Below the pieces are notes generated by a model, which was not told the DNA's origin, did not search any database, and saw only the letters and a list, made by a program, of their open reading frames with translations. This document shows positions 9,460 to 18,277 of a DNA stretch of 64,000 bases, piece after piece. Position 1 is the first letter of the stretch. Every line of letters starts with the position of its first letter. The translations under genes and the position numbers were made by a program. The stretch comes from G963674665 sp963674665 (GTDB taxonomy: Bacteria > Desulfobacterota > Desulfovibrionia > Desulfovibrionales > Desulfovibrionaceae), in contig CAXXPL010000014.1 of NCBI GenBank assembly GCA_963674665.2, forward strand, positions 62,001-126,000. The letters are read 5' to 3'.

Positions 9460-9584
9460 AGCATTTTAACTTTGAAATAGTGCAAATGCTCTGCAAGGAC
9501 TTGTCCGCACATCCTTGCCGCGAAATGCTCGTAGGCTGGCTTTGCCAGCCGTTGAACAAGCATTTCAAACGTAAAGAGCTCTAA
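9457..9584. repeat. Structured dispersed repeat, copy 1
   Basis: About 128 bases that match, in inverse orientation, the sequence at 44252-44371 plus 47019-47026; by hand alignment about 16 of 127 positions differ. It contains an outer palindrome AGAGCATTT...AAATGCTCT, a GCAAGGA/TCCTTGC stem, and a GAAATGCT...AGCATTTC stem enclosing GGCTGGC-TTT-GCCAGCC. A short copy of the first palindrome lies at 27630. It immediately follows the SiaC-like gene and supplies its stop codon. It resembles bacterial interspersed palindromic elements (REP/BIME-like), but I cannot name the family. Confidence 0.8.
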
Positions 9585-9600
9585 TGAAAATAATCGTACG

Positions 9601-9633
9601 AGGGGGAGCCCTTTATATACAAAGGGTTCCCCT
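9601..9633. terminator. Strong hairpin between convergent operons
   Basis: AGGGGGAGCCCTTT and AAAGGGTTCCCCT form a stem of about 13 pairs with a 6-base loop, between the SiaC module (plus) and the flagellar operon (minus). There is no clear T-tract on either side. It probably serves as a bidirectional 3' end; inferred from position and structure. Confidence 0.55.
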
Positions 9634-9662
9634 CGAGATCTCCTGAATTATTCATAACAATC

Positions 9663-10586
9663 CTACACCACAGTTGAAAATCTCGGGCGCAGGCGGCGGG
9701 TGTCCGCAACCAGCATGGATGCGAGCAGGGGCCTGGATTTTGGAGGGAGTGGCGCCACGCCGCCGAATTCCAGCTCCAGGTTGAGGGCCAGGGATAGGTG
9801 CCCTGGGAGCGTTTCCAGGTAATGAGGCTCCCTGGTGGCTTGATTGGGGCGTTCCAGGAAAAAGCGCACCCGTCCTTTGCCGTCCCGGTGCAGCACGCGG
9901 ATTTCGATACGCCCCCAATTTGGAAGCAGGCAGGTCAGCGCGCACTGGCCGAGTTCCTGCCCTTCCGTCTCCGGGCCATGAAGTTTGGCGCCCCGTGCCG
10001 GAAGGCGGACAAACTCCACTTCCCTGGCCATGGGCAAGAGCCATGGCATGAACAGAACCTCCCCGCCCCCTTGCGCTGCCAGGTGCAGGTTGATCTGCCG
10101 GATTCGGGCCAGCATGTGTTCATAGGCCGCTTTCAGTTTCGGGGAGCGTTCCAGTTCATTGAAAAAGAGTTCCCTGCGGCGTTCAGGAACGGTTTCGTTT
10201 TCCAGCGCCTCGGACAGGGTGTCGGAGCCATGGTTGTGGGGGTGGTGAAAGGCGGCCTCGAACCCGCCCCGTTCTTCCAGAAAGATATTGGCCATGGACT
10301 CTTGTTGGCTCCCTGCCTGGCTTTCCGAGGTGATTTCCTGGAGCACTATGTCCGGGTGCAGCTGCTTGACCAGCAGGTGAATGCGTTGCCCGGGTTCGGG
10401 GGAGCCTCCGATCTGGGCCAGCAGGGGCTGTCCGTCCACCTCCAGCCAGGCGAGTCCGTCGCTTTGCCAGCGCAGGAACAAGCCCACAACGCGTTGCCCC
10501 TGGGCGTGTTTGCGACGAAAGGCCTCACGCCTGTCCTTTTTCCGGGAATCGGAGCCAAAGCCGGAGCCAAAATCAGAAATTCGCAT
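9663..10586 (-). CDS. Uncharacterised protein at the end of the flagellar operon (weakly FliK-like C-terminus)
   Basis: 307-residue protein with no signal peptide or clear membrane segment. The first 30 residues are basic and low-complexity. The C-terminal third (about 200-300) has the pattern of a WGRIEIRVL strand, a further strand, a helix and an LxLxLELEFGG strand, reminiscent of the C-terminal domain of hook-length control protein FliK. I could not confirm this by eye. It is the last gene of the minus-strand run that starts at fliR, separated by 49 bases from the upstream gene. Context favours a flagellar or motility-associated role. Start ATG 10586 has no strong Shine-Dalgarno sequence, so the N-terminus is uncertain. 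Confidence 0.6.
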   Translation of the reverse strand: MRISDFGSGFGSDSRKKDRREAFRRKHAQGQRVVGLFLRWQSDGLAWLEVDGQPLLAQIGGSPEPGQRIHLLVKQLHPDIVLQEITSESQAGSQQESMANIFLEERGGFEAAFHHPHNHGSDTLSEALENETVPERRRELFFNELERSPKLKAAYEHMLARIRQINLHLAAQGGGEVLFMPWLLPMAREVEFVRLPARGAKLHGPETEGQELGQCALTCLLPNWGRIEIRVLHRDGKGRVRFFLERPNQATREPHYLETLPGHLSLALNLELEFGGVAPLPPKSRPLLASMLVADTRRLRPRFSTVV

Positions 10587-10635
10587 GGTAGTTCAAGGGT
10601 TTATGGTGTCCTGCGGGGAGGAGATGGCTGGAGGA

Positions 10636-11067
10636 TCAGGAGGTACGCCCCGCCTGCATGAGAACGAGCTCCACCTCCTCGATGGAGAGTCCGGAGGCCT
10701 GCGACAGGGCCTTGAGATGCAGGCCGCGCCTGTGGCCGTTGATGACGATCTGTTTCGGATCATCGGGGCGGCGGGGCATCTTGTCGGCCCGGGCGAGCAG
10801 GGCCTTGAGCTCCTCGGCACGCAGGGAAAGCTCCTTGTCCAGCTTGGCGAGCATCTTTTGCCTGTCCTCGAAGGTGGCCACCAGCTCCTGCTCCAGCTCG
10901 GCGCTGAAGGAGAGCTTGGCCACGAACTGCTGTTGCCGTTGCTGCAGGGATTCGAGCAAATCCTCGGAGCGTTTGAGGCGGCGGAAGAAAAGCAGAACAA
11001 CACCGAGCATGACGCATTCCGTGAGGGTGAGAGCGACGAGTAGCCAGAAAACCGTGGTCGATTCCAT
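10636..11067 (-). CDS. Membrane-anchored coiled-coil protein, flagellar operon
   Basis: 143-residue protein of unknown function. A single transmembrane helix (about 7-28) is followed by a basic FFRRLKR stop-transfer segment, a coiled coil (about 35-95), then a short C-terminal segment (about 115-140, LSQASGLSIEEVELVLMQAG) that looks like a helix-turn-helix-type fold. The layout is that of a small inner-membrane protein with a cytoplasmic coil. It lies between two other uncharacterised genes of the same operon, 9 bases downstream of the preceding stop, so it is probably co-translated with flagellar genes. I do not recognise a named family. Confidence 0.7.
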   Translation of the reverse strand: MESTTVFWLLVALTLTECVMLGVVLLFFRRLKRSEDLLESLQQRQQQFVAKLSFSAELEQELVATFEDRQKMLAKLDKELSLRAEELKALLARADKMPRRPDDPKQIVINGHRRGLHLKALSQASGLSIEEVELVLMQAGRTS

Positions 11068-11076
11068 GTTCCGAGG

Positions 11077-11385
11077 TCAGATCCGTACGTTGATGATGTT
11101 ACCGGCCCAGGGGTCCTTGACCTCCTTGGCCTCTTCGGTTTCCTGCGCGGCCTGGCGTTTGCGCTTGTTTGCCTGGTGATTGGCGCCCTGGTCGCGGTTG
11201 GCGTCCGGATTCACTCCCTTGGCCCCTTCCTGCTCGTCGGTCTTTTGAACCTGGCTCTGCTCTTTCTTGTGGGTTTCCTGGGCCATTTGCTGCGCAATGG
11301 TCTGCTGGAGCTCGGGCGTGGCCTGCATGGCTCCTGTGACTTCCCCCACAAGGGGTATTTGCGCAAAGACCAGGTTCACTGACAT
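11077..11385 (-). CDS. Small hydrophilic protein, flagellar operon
   Basis: 102-residue protein. The first 20 residues are mildly hydrophobic (LVFAQIPLVGEV). The remainder is Gln/Lys/Glu-rich and probably disordered, ending in a short conserved-looking DPWAGNIINVRI segment. A ribosome site (GGCAGGTGA) precedes ATG 11385. It follows fliL by 159 bases and precedes the membrane coiled-coil gene by 9 bases. The type of N-terminus and size recall small flagellar accessory proteins, but I see no diagnostic motif and assign no function. Confidence 0.65.
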   Translation of the reverse strand: MSVNLVFAQIPLVGEVTGAMQATPELQQTIAQQMAQETHKKEQSQVQKTDEQEGAKGVNPDANRDQGANHQANKRKRQAAQETEEAKEVKDPWAGNIINVRI

Positions 11386-11544
11386 GGCGTCACCTGCCGT
11401 CGAATGGGGCTTTGCTGGGGAGCGTCCCCGTCAATGAGGCGCCCCGGAAGGCTTTTCAGTGAAAGACGTTTTGGCGTTCAGGCTTCAGGCACCTCTTCCA
11501 GATTGTAATACCTCTTGAGCTGTTAGTCCACCTGTGCTGCGGGA

Positions 11545-12288
11545 TCACTTAACCAGGTATTCCTCCACCAGGAGCACTTCCACCTGCCCCACGTTGAGAT
11601 ATTGGTTGACCACGGACAACAGGTCCTTTTTCAACTGATCCGACATCTTCTTATCGGTCAGGAACGGTAAATCCTTATTCTTGAGGTAGTAGAAAATTGC
11701 GTCGCGCAGCACCAGGCGCTTGTGCGTGATCTCCCAGGCCAGCTTTTCGTTGTCGGTTGACATCGAGAAGCTGCAACGCAGGAGGCGCACTGTGCCATCC
11801 TCGCTGATGTGCTCCACAAGGAAGGGTTTGAAAGCCACGATGTGCTCGGGAGGGGGCGGGGGTTCCTCCGGAATGGCGGTCTCTTCCGGAAGCTTTGGAG
11901 CCTGGACAGGGGGCGTGGGAGGTTCCGGGATATCCTTGGAGGGCCAGAACAGGATGCTCAGGAGCAGGCCCAGGAGCAGGATACCGCCGACAATGATGGC
12001 GATGACGATGCGCTTGTCCTTGCGGATGGCGGCGAGGAGGGCCTTCAAGCCCGTGGGGCGGGCCTCCTCGTCCTGGTCCGCGAGGCCCAGATCATCCTCT
12101 CCACCTTCCTCCTCCTCTTCCTCCTCTTCTTCCAGAAAAGGCGCGTCGTCCAGGTCGAGCTCTACCTTGTCCTTGTCCAGGGAGAGGTCGGTCTCGGCCA
12201 GTTCCTCTGCGTCGAGAAGCGCCTTGTCCCGGACGTTTTCGTCCAGGGGTGCGTCGTCATCGTCTGGGGGAATCAGGAAAAGGACCAT
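11545..12288 (-). CDS. fliL: FliL-like flagellar basal body-associated protein
   Basis: 247-residue bitopic membrane protein. Residues 1-80 are strongly acidic, with a run of nine glutamates near 54-62, cytoplasmic and unusually long for FliL. A transmembrane helix lies at about 95-116, then a Pro-rich linker, then the periplasmic FliL domain (about 145-247). The family's C-terminal pattern is visible: RDAIFYYLKNK, LKKDLLSVVN and QVEVLLVEEYLVK. FliL surrounds the stator and supports motor torque. The gene lies 54 bases downstream of fliA in the same operon. Start ATG 12288 lacks a strong Shine-Dalgarno. Most bacteria place fliL with fliM/fliN, so its position after fliA is a lineage feature. 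Confidence 0.8.
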   Translation of the reverse strand: MVLFLIPPDDDDAPLDENVRDKALLDAEELAETDLSLDKDKVELDLDDAPFLEEEEEEEEEGGEDDLGLADQDEEARPTGLKALLAAIRKDKRIVIAIIVGGILLLGLLLSILFWPSKDIPEPPTPPVQAPKLPEETAIPEEPPPPPEHIVAFKPFLVEHISEDGTVRLLRCSFSMSTDNEKLAWEITHKRLVLRDAIFYYLKNKDLPFLTDKKMSDQLKKDLLSVVNQYLNVGQVEVLLVEEYLVK

Positions 12289-12342
12289 GTCAGTCTCGCG
12301 TCCATGTCAGCGGCGGGGTGACGCCCCTCGCAGGGGGTGTGT

Positions 12343-13098
12343 TCAGATGATGCTGTCCGAGCCATAGAGGTCCGTAAACTTCTGGCGCAGCCGCGCCATT
12401 GCCTGGGAGTGCAGCTGGGAAACGCGCCCCTCGGTGATGTCCATGACCTCGGCCACTTCCTTCATGTTCAATTCGTCGCCGTAGTAGAGCGACATGACCA
12501 TCTTTTCCCTGGGGGTCAGTGTGTCGATGAGGCCCGCCACCTTGTCGATGATCTCCTGGAGCGCCGCGGTCTGGAAGGGCTCGTTGTCCACATGGGACTG
12601 GTGTTCGGTGGAAAACGTGTCCTGGATGGCGTCGAGGTTGAGACAGAGCTGGCTCTGCAGTGCCTCGAGCCCGGTGCGGACGTCCTTCTCGCTCAGCCCG
12701 GTCTCTTTCTGCAGTTCGGCTTCGCTGGCGTGGCGACCGTGTTGGTTCTCGTACTTGCGGATGGCCTCCTCGAGAGTGCGGACGCGGTGTCTAAGCCCCC
12801 TGGAAAACCAGTCCATGCGCCGCAACTCGTCCAGCATGGCGCCCTTGATGCGGTTTTCCGCATAGGTCTCGAACTTGATGCCCAACTCGGCCCGGAATTT
12901 CTTCAGGGCCTCGATGAGCCCCATGGTGCCCGAACTGATCAGATCGTTGAGTTCGACGTTCTTGGGCAGCTTGGCCTTCATGCGCAGGGCAAGAAACTTG
13001 ATCTTGGGCGCATAATGCCTGACGATTGCCTGACGGTCGGCGGCGTCGAATTCCTCCCAGGTCAGCTCTCCCGCGTTGAGCCTATCCCACGGGTTCAT
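12343..13098 (-). CDS. fliA: Flagellar sigma factor FliA (sigma-28)
   Basis: 251-residue RNA polymerase sigma factor that directs transcription of late flagellar and chemotaxis genes. Region 2 motifs are visible (YAPKIKFLALR, DLISSGTMGLIEALKKF, FETYAENRIKGAMLDELR), as is region 4 (LTPREKMVMSLYYGDELNMKEVAEVMDITEGRVSQLHSQ, given here as a motif span near residues 195-235). The chosen start is ATG 13098, which overlaps flhG by 17 bases and fits family length. A longer frame upstream is only flhG antisense to the alternate phase. The overlap implies translational coupling. Activity would normally be held by an anti-sigma factor FlgM, not present in this window. Confidence 0.95.
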   Translation of the reverse strand: MNPWDRLNAGELTWEEFDAADRQAIVRHYAPKIKFLALRMKAKLPKNVELNDLISSGTMGLIEALKKFRAELGIKFETYAENRIKGAMLDELRRMDWFSRGLRHRVRTLEEAIRKYENQHGRHASEAELQKETGLSEKDVRTGLEALQSQLCLNLDAIQDTFSTEHQSHVDNEPFQTAALQEIIDKVAGLIDTLTPREKMVMSLYYGDELNMKEVAEVMDITEGRVSQLHSQAMARLRQKFTDLYGSDSII

Positions 13099-13909
13099 GC
13101 TGGAAGAGGAGCTTTTTCCAGAAGAATTTGATGTTACCATCGAGATTCGAGGCCACTGGCCATGTTTGCACCGCCCTGGCCACTTTTTGCACCGCCTGGC
13201 TGGCCGGCGAGTTCGGGTCCAAACTGCTGAATGGTTCCTGTTTGACGACCGCACGCCTCACAATGGGGTCTTGCGGTATATATCCAACAAGGTCAAGGGA
13301 TACGCCATCCAAAAAATGATCACAAGCCTGGTGCAGACGGCCAAAGACCTGCTTGGCGGCCTTCACGTCCGGGGCCATGTTAACCAGCACCCGGAAACGC
13401 TCCACGCCGTGCTGCAGCTTGAGCACCTTGATCAGGGCGTATGCGTCGGTCAGAGAGGTGGGTTCGGGCGTCATGACCACCATCCGTTCCTGCACCGCCA
13501 GGTTGAAATACAGTACGTTGTCGTTGATACCGGCGCCGGTATCGACAATGAGAAAATCCACCCTGTCCTCAAGATAGTCCATAGACTCCAATAGGTCCAG
13601 CTTTTGCCCCGTGCTGAGTGTCAACATTTCGCTGACTCCGGAGGAAGCGGGGAGAATTCGGAACCCGTAGGGGGTATCGAACAGAATGTCCTTGAGACTG
13701 GCGCCTTCGTGGAAGAGGTGGAAGAGGTTGCGCTTGGGCGTCAGCCCCAGGATAACATCCACGTTGGCAAGGCCGAGGTCCGCGTCCAGAAGCACTACGC
13801 GGGCGCCCTGTTTCACCAGGTGGTAGGCGAGGTTCACCGAGAGGTTTGTCTTGCCCACGCCCCCCTTGCCTGAGGTCATGGAGAACACCAGGGGCATGCT
13901 GTCGCTCAT
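13082..13909 (-). CDS. flhG: Flagellar number regulator FlhG (FleN/MinD-like ATPase)
   Basis: 275-residue MinD/ParA-type ATPase that limits flagellar number together with FlhF. The deviant Walker A is SGKGGVGKTNLSVNLA at residues 12-27. The Walker A' aspartate lies in VVLLDADLGLANVD and the Walker B region in FLIVDTGAGI. A C-terminal amphipathic, basic stretch (FFWKKLLF) fits the membrane-targeting tail of the family. It starts 7 bases downstream of the flhF stop and overlaps fliA by 17 bases. In many polar flagellates it also interacts with the master regulator; none is encoded nearby. Confidence 0.93.
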   Translation of the reverse strand: MSDSMPLVFSMTSGKGGVGKTNLSVNLAYHLVKQGARVVLLDADLGLANVDVILGLTPKRNLFHLFHEGASLKDILFDTPYGFRILPASSGVSEMLTLSTGQKLDLLESMDYLEDRVDFLIVDTGAGINDNVLYFNLAVQERMVVMTPEPTSLTDAYALIKVLKLQHGVERFRVLVNMAPDVKAAKQVFGRLHQACDHFLDGVSLDLVGYIPQDPIVRRAVVKQEPFSSLDPNSPASQAVQKVARAVQTWPVASNLDGNIKFFWKKLLFQHEPVG

Positions 13910-13916
13910 GAGAAGA

Positions 13917-15035
13917 TCACTCCTTGATCGAATTCGGGGCGTTGCGCGTTTTCGCTCCGTCCTGCCGCGCTTCGTTGGGCATCTTGTGCTTGAACAGCAG
14001 CCGCCACAGGGTCAGATGCCTGGCCGGTGACAGGGTGCCCGATAGCCCGGAGCCGTACGACAAGGCCGAGACCGGCAGTCCCGAGGCCCATGCCGTGTTG
14101 ACCATTGCGCCAAACGTATAGCTCTCGTCGAGTTTCGTCCAGACCAGGCTTGCGGCCATGCCTGCCTTGTACTGCTCAAGAAAGGCCCGCAACTGGGAGG
14201 GCGCGAAATGTGGTGAGAACACGAGGTGTACCTGGAGATCGTCCACCGCGTCCAGGCCCAACTCGGCCAGTTGGCGATCCAGGCCCTTTCCGCGCTCCAA
14301 TGCGGGGAGATCCACGAGCACCAGGTCGAAGTCGCCACGCCGCCGCAGCAGCTCGGCCGTGTCCAGGGGCTCGGAGATCTCCCGGTACTCGAGACCGGAG
14401 AGTTCGGCGTAATGCTGCAGCACCACCCGGTTCTTCATGCGTCTGGTGTCCGCGTTGACCAGGCAGATGCGCAGGGCGTCGTTGTTCTGCTTGCTTTCCA
14501 GAGCCATGCGCAGCAGGGCCTGGGTCTTGCCCGCGCCGTGGGGACCGGCCACGGCGTGAAAAGTCTCCGGCCATTGCCCGTTGCCCCAGGCTCTGACCTT
14601 GATCATGCGCTCCAGGGGGGTGAGCACCGTTGTCTTGGGCTGGCCTTTGAGCTCGCCGAACATCTGCATCACCACGTCCGGCTCCACGCCTTCTCGCTCC
14701 AGATATTCCAATGCCTGGCGCTGGATGGGGGCCAGCTGACTGAAATCCAGCTGCGGCCTGAGTAGAGCGTTGAGGTGGTCCTTGATCTGGCTCCACTCCT
14801 GGTGCCACTGGCTCCATGACTCGGGCAGGGGGGGCGCGGCTCCGTCCCCGTCCTTTCGTGTCGGCTCCTTGGGCTGGGGTGCGGGGTCCTCCAGGGCGGC
14901 GGTGACTTCGCACACAGTGCCGTCCTCTTCCGCGCAGGTCCGGGTGCCCAGGATGACGGCGTCAGAGCCCAGCTCGGCCTTGATGCGCGCCAGCACAGAC
15001 TTGGTGTTGGGTCCTCTGTAGGTCTTAACTCGCAT
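13917..15035 (-). CDS. flhF: Flagellar SRP-like GTPase FlhF
   Basis: 372-residue SRP-family GTPase that positions the polar flagellum. An N-terminal B domain (MRVKTYRGPN...LGSDAVILGTRT) is followed by a Pro-rich linker (about 50-75), an N domain, and the G domain. G1 is visible as GPHGAGKT and the fourth motif as TKLDES. The G3 position, DTAG in typical FlhF, reads VDLPALERG here, so the canonical glycine is missing. ATG 15035 overlaps the flhA stop by 11 bases. The order flhA-flhF-flhG-fliA matches polar flagellates. Identification is firm; GTPase competence is open because of the G3 change. Confidence 0.92.
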   Translation of the reverse strand: MRVKTYRGPNTKSVLARIKAELGSDAVILGTRTCAEEDGTVCEVTAALEDPAPQPKEPTRKDGDGAAPPLPESWSQWHQEWSQIKDHLNALLRPQLDFSQLAPIQRQALEYLEREGVEPDVVMQMFGELKGQPKTTVLTPLERMIKVRAWGNGQWPETFHAVAGPHGAGKTQALLRMALESKQNNDALRICLVNADTRRMKNRVVLQHYAELSGLEYREISEPLDTAELLRRRGDFDLVLVDLPALERGKGLDRQLAELGLDAVDDLQVHLVFSPHFAPSQLRAFLEQYKAGMAASLVWTKLDESYTFGAMVNTAWASGLPVSALSYGSGLSGTLSPARHLTLWRLLFKHKMPNEARQDGAKTRNAPNSIKE

Positions 15036-17127
15036 TGCGGATCACCACATTTTTGACAGCGTGCAAGCGGATGTCAGCCGGGATTTCGGCCTGCGAGATC
15101 ACCGGCAACGTGGGTATGAACCTTTGCAGCAGTTGAGCCACATGGGGGCGGATCACGGGCGTTGTCAGCAGCACGGGCTGCCCGTCCGCCACCACGGAGT
15201 TTTCCAGGGCTTCGTTGATGTTCTTGATCAACACCTGCGCGGCCATGGGCTCCATGGCCAGGTAGGCGCCGTGGTCGCTTTTGCGCAGGCTTTCCTGCAG
15301 CGCCCGGTCCACGGAGTTGTCGAGAGTAATTATGGGCAATACGCCGTCTTTGTCCAGATAAGGTTTCACGATGGTGCGGGAGAGCCGTTCCCGGACGAAT
15401 TCCGTGAGCTGATCCGGGTCCTTCACTGCGCCTCCAACGTCCGCCAGGGCTTCCACGATGCTGAGCAGGTCGCGGATGGAGACGTTTTCGCGCACCAGGT
15501 TCTGCAGGACCTTCTGCACAGACCCCAGATTGAGGGTGCCGGGGACAAGGTCTTCCACGGCCTTGGGCGAGGTCTTGGAGAGGTTGTCCAGCAGGGCCTG
15601 GATTTCCTGGCGCCCCAGGAATTCCTGCAGGCAGCGCTTGAAGACCTCGGTGAGGTGCGTGGCGATGACAGTGGACGAGTCCACCACTGTGTAGCCCGCG
15701 AGCATGGCCTCCTCCTTCTGGGCCTCGGGTATCCAGAGGGCCGGGAGGTTGAAGGCGGGTTCCCTGGTCTCGATGCCCTTGATGCGGTGCTTCACGTCGC
15801 CGGGGTCCATGGCCAGGCAGTGGTCGATGAGGATCTCGGCGCTGGCCACTTCGTTGCCCTTGATCAGCACGGAATACTGTCCGGGCTTGAGTTGCAGGTT
15901 GTCGCGCAGGTGCAGCGAGGGGATGATCACGCCCATGTCCAGGGCGAACTGGCGTCGGATTGAGCGGATGCGGGCCAGCAGGTTGCCGTTCTGCTCCTCG
16001 TCCACCAGGGGTATCAGGCCGTAGCCCACCTCCAACTCCAGGGTGTCCAGTGGCAGCAGTGCCTGCACCTCCTCCGGAGAATCCAGTGCCGGCTTTTCCT
16101 TGGGTTTTTCCTCGGCGGCCTGCTTCCTTTCCGCGACCTTGCCCTGCCCCACCATGCGCGCGGCTACGAAGAGCAGGCCGGAGAAGAACATGAACGGAAG
16201 GGTTGGCATGCCCGGAACGATGCCGAAGAGCAGCAGCACGGCGGACACGAGCTTCATGGACCGGGAGTTGTAGGCCAACTGCCCCACGAATTCCTCGCCC
16301 ATCTTGGCCTCTGAGGCTGAGCGGGAGACGATGATACCGGTGGCGGTCGACACGATGAGCGAAGGGATGGTGGATACCAGACCGTCACCGATGGTCAGCA
16401 GGGTGTATGTCTGGGCGGCCTCGCCCCATCCCATGTTCTTCTGCAGGGTGCCGATGAGAATACCGCCGACCACGTTGATCAGCGTGATGATCATGCCTGC
16501 TTTCACATCACCTTGGACGAACTTGCCGGCACCGTCCATGGCGCCGTAGAAGTCGGCCTCCTGGCGGATGACCTTGCGCTGGCGGGTTGCTTCCTCATCC
16601 GAGATCAGTCCGGCGTTGAGGTCCGCCTCGATGGCCATCTGCTTGCCGGGCATGGCGTCCAGGGTGAAGCGGGCGGCGACCTCGCCGATACGCGTGGTAC
16701 CGGCCACGATGACGACTTTGTTCAGGGTGAAGAGGATGAAAAATATGACGATACCGATGACGTAATTGCCGCCGACAACGAATTCACCAAAGGACTGGAT
16801 GACCTGGCCCGCGGCCGAGGTGCCCTCTTCGCCGTGCAGCAGGATCAGACGTGTGGAGGCCACGTTCAGGGCCAAGCGGAGCATGGTCAGCACCAACAGC
16901 AGGGAGGGGAAGACCGAGAATTCCATGGGACTGGTCATGAACATGGCAGTCACCAACACCACCAGGCTCAGGGAGATGCTCAGGGAGAGCATCATGTCCA
17001 GGAAAATGGTGGGCAGCGGGATGAGCATCGTGAAGAGGATGACAACCACGCCGCCAGCCAGCAGGATGTCACCCTGCTTGGCAAAGCGTTCGTAGTTTAT
17101 GTTGGGGGCTGAGAATGATGTGGCCAT
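15025..17127 (-). CDS. flhA: Flagellar export gate protein FlhA
   Basis: 700-residue inner-membrane component of the flagellar type III export apparatus. The N-terminal half (about 20-310) has eight or so hydrophobic helices. The conserved FHIPEP-type loop region reads GEVAARFTLDAMPGKQMAIE (around residue 150-170), followed by a DEEATRQR segment. The C-terminal cytoplasmic domain (about 350-700) binds chaperones and substrates. Length is typical. A ribosome site AAGGGG precedes ATG 17127. It lies 66 bases after flhB and overlaps flhF. Confidence 0.96.
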   Translation of the reverse strand: MATSFSAPNINYERFAKQGDILLAGGVVVILFTMLIPLPTIFLDMMLSLSISLSLVVLVTAMFMTSPMEFSVFPSLLLVLTMLRLALNVASTRLILLHGEEGTSAAGQVIQSFGEFVVGGNYVIGIVIFFILFTLNKVVIVAGTTRIGEVAARFTLDAMPGKQMAIEADLNAGLISDEEATRQRKVIRQEADFYGAMDGAGKFVQGDVKAGMIITLINVVGGILIGTLQKNMGWGEAAQTYTLLTIGDGLVSTIPSLIVSTATGIIVSRSASEAKMGEEFVGQLAYNSRSMKLVSAVLLLFGIVPGMPTLPFMFFSGLLFVAARMVGQGKVAERKQAAEEKPKEKPALDSPEEVQALLPLDTLELEVGYGLIPLVDEEQNGNLLARIRSIRRQFALDMGVIIPSLHLRDNLQLKPGQYSVLIKGNEVASAEILIDHCLAMDPGDVKHRIKGIETREPAFNLPALWIPEAQKEEAMLAGYTVVDSSTVIATHLTEVFKRCLQEFLGRQEIQALLDNLSKTSPKAVEDLVPGTLNLGSVQKVLQNLVRENVSIRDLLSIVEALADVGGAVKDPDQLTEFVRERLSRTIVKPYLDKDGVLPIITLDNSVDRALQESLRKSDHGAYLAMEPMAAQVLIKNINEALENSVVADGQPVLLTTPVIRPHVAQLLQRFIPTLPVISQAEIPADIRLHAVKNVVIRNAS

Positions 17128-17193
17128 ATTTTTGACACCCCTTGTGGGTTGCTGATCTCTCCGGCCGCTTTGACCGAACGTCCTGTTTGCGGC

Positions 17194-18267
17194 CTAGGGC
17201 CTTTTACGGCGCTTGAAACTCTCCAGTTGGGCCAGGATGGAGGCGACGGCCTTGTACATCTCTTCCGGGATGGAGTCGCCTATCTCCACACTTTTATACA
17301 AAGCCCGTGCCAGGGGCTTGTTCTCGCGGATGGGGACTTTGTTCTCCTGGGCGACTTCCTTGATTTTCAAGGCGATGCGGTCCACGCCCTTGGCCACGCA
17401 TATGGGCGCTGGAGCAACCATGGGGTCGTACTTCAAGGCCACGGCATAGTGTGTGGGGTTGGTGATGACCACGTCGGCCTTGGGCACCTCCTGCATCATG
17501 CGCTTGGCCATGAATTGCATCATCTTCTGGCGCTGCTTCGCCTTGATCTTGGGATCGCCCTCGGCCTGCTTGCGTTCGTCCTTGATCTCGTCCTTGGTCA
17601 TCTTCAGGTTTTCCTGGTAGTCCCAGCGCGTGTACCAGATGTCCCCGGCCGTGATCAGCAGCATGGGCACCAGGGCGTAGACGACCATCTTGGCGCCGGT
17701 GGTCAGCATGTACACGGCGAGCCCCTCGGCGTTCTGGTAGAACAGGGGCGCGATATTGGAGAGTTCGCTCTTGATTACGATGTAGGGGGCAACGGCGATG
17801 GCCCCGGCCATGAGCAGATTCTTTCCGAGCCGGATGAGGGTGTTGGTGCTCAGCATCATCCTCTGGAGCCCACCCACCACGTTGAAGAGCTTGCCCAGCT
17901 TGGGCTCGAAGACCTTCGGAGCCCAGAGCGGCCCCACCTGTATGCGGGTCACGGTGTAGGCGATGAATCCCAGGGCCAGAAGTACGGGAAGCACCATCTT
18001 GGCGATCTCGAACATGGAGAATCGAAGCAGATGGATCACCATCTCCTTGGAGACCTCCAGGTTGCTGCTCTCCGTGAAATACCAGCGAAAGACGCCCTTG
18101 AGGTTCTCCGCGATGTATCCGAGATACAGCCACAGTCCCACCACGCCCATGAGAATCACGAAGGTCTTCCCGGCTTCCTGGGACTTGGGGACATTGCCCT
18201 CCTTGCGGGCTTTGTCCAACCGTTTTTGGGTAGGTAGTTCGGTTCTACTCGGATCTGACTGGGGCAT
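17194..18267 (-). CDS. flhB: Flagellar export switch protein FlhB
   Basis: 357-residue export component that switches substrate specificity. The start has the usual TELPTQKRLDKARKEGNVPKS motif (here spanning residues 9-29) and four transmembrane helices (about 33-215). The cytoplasmic domain carries the autocleavage motif NPTHYAVALKYD near residue 265. The NPTH sequence is intact, so self-cleavage between Asn and Pro is expected. It starts 10 bases after the fliR stop and has a TAGGGA ribosome site. Confidence 0.96.
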   Translation of the reverse strand: MPQSDPSRTELPTQKRLDKARKEGNVPKSQEAGKTFVILMGVVGLWLYLGYIAENLKGVFRWYFTESSNLEVSKEMVIHLLRFSMFEIAKMVLPVLLALGFIAYTVTRIQVGPLWAPKVFEPKLGKLFNVVGGLQRMMLSTNTLIRLGKNLLMAGAIAVAPYIVIKSELSNIAPLFYQNAEGLAVYMLTTGAKMVVYALVPMLLITAGDIWYTRWDYQENLKMTKDEIKDERKQAEGDPKIKAKQRQKMMQFMAKRMMQEVPKADVVITNPTHYAVALKYDPMVAPAPICVAKGVDRIALKIKEVAQENKVPIRENKPLARALYKSVEIGDSIPEEMYKAVASILAQLESFKRRKRP

Positions 18268-18277
18268 GGCTATTTCC

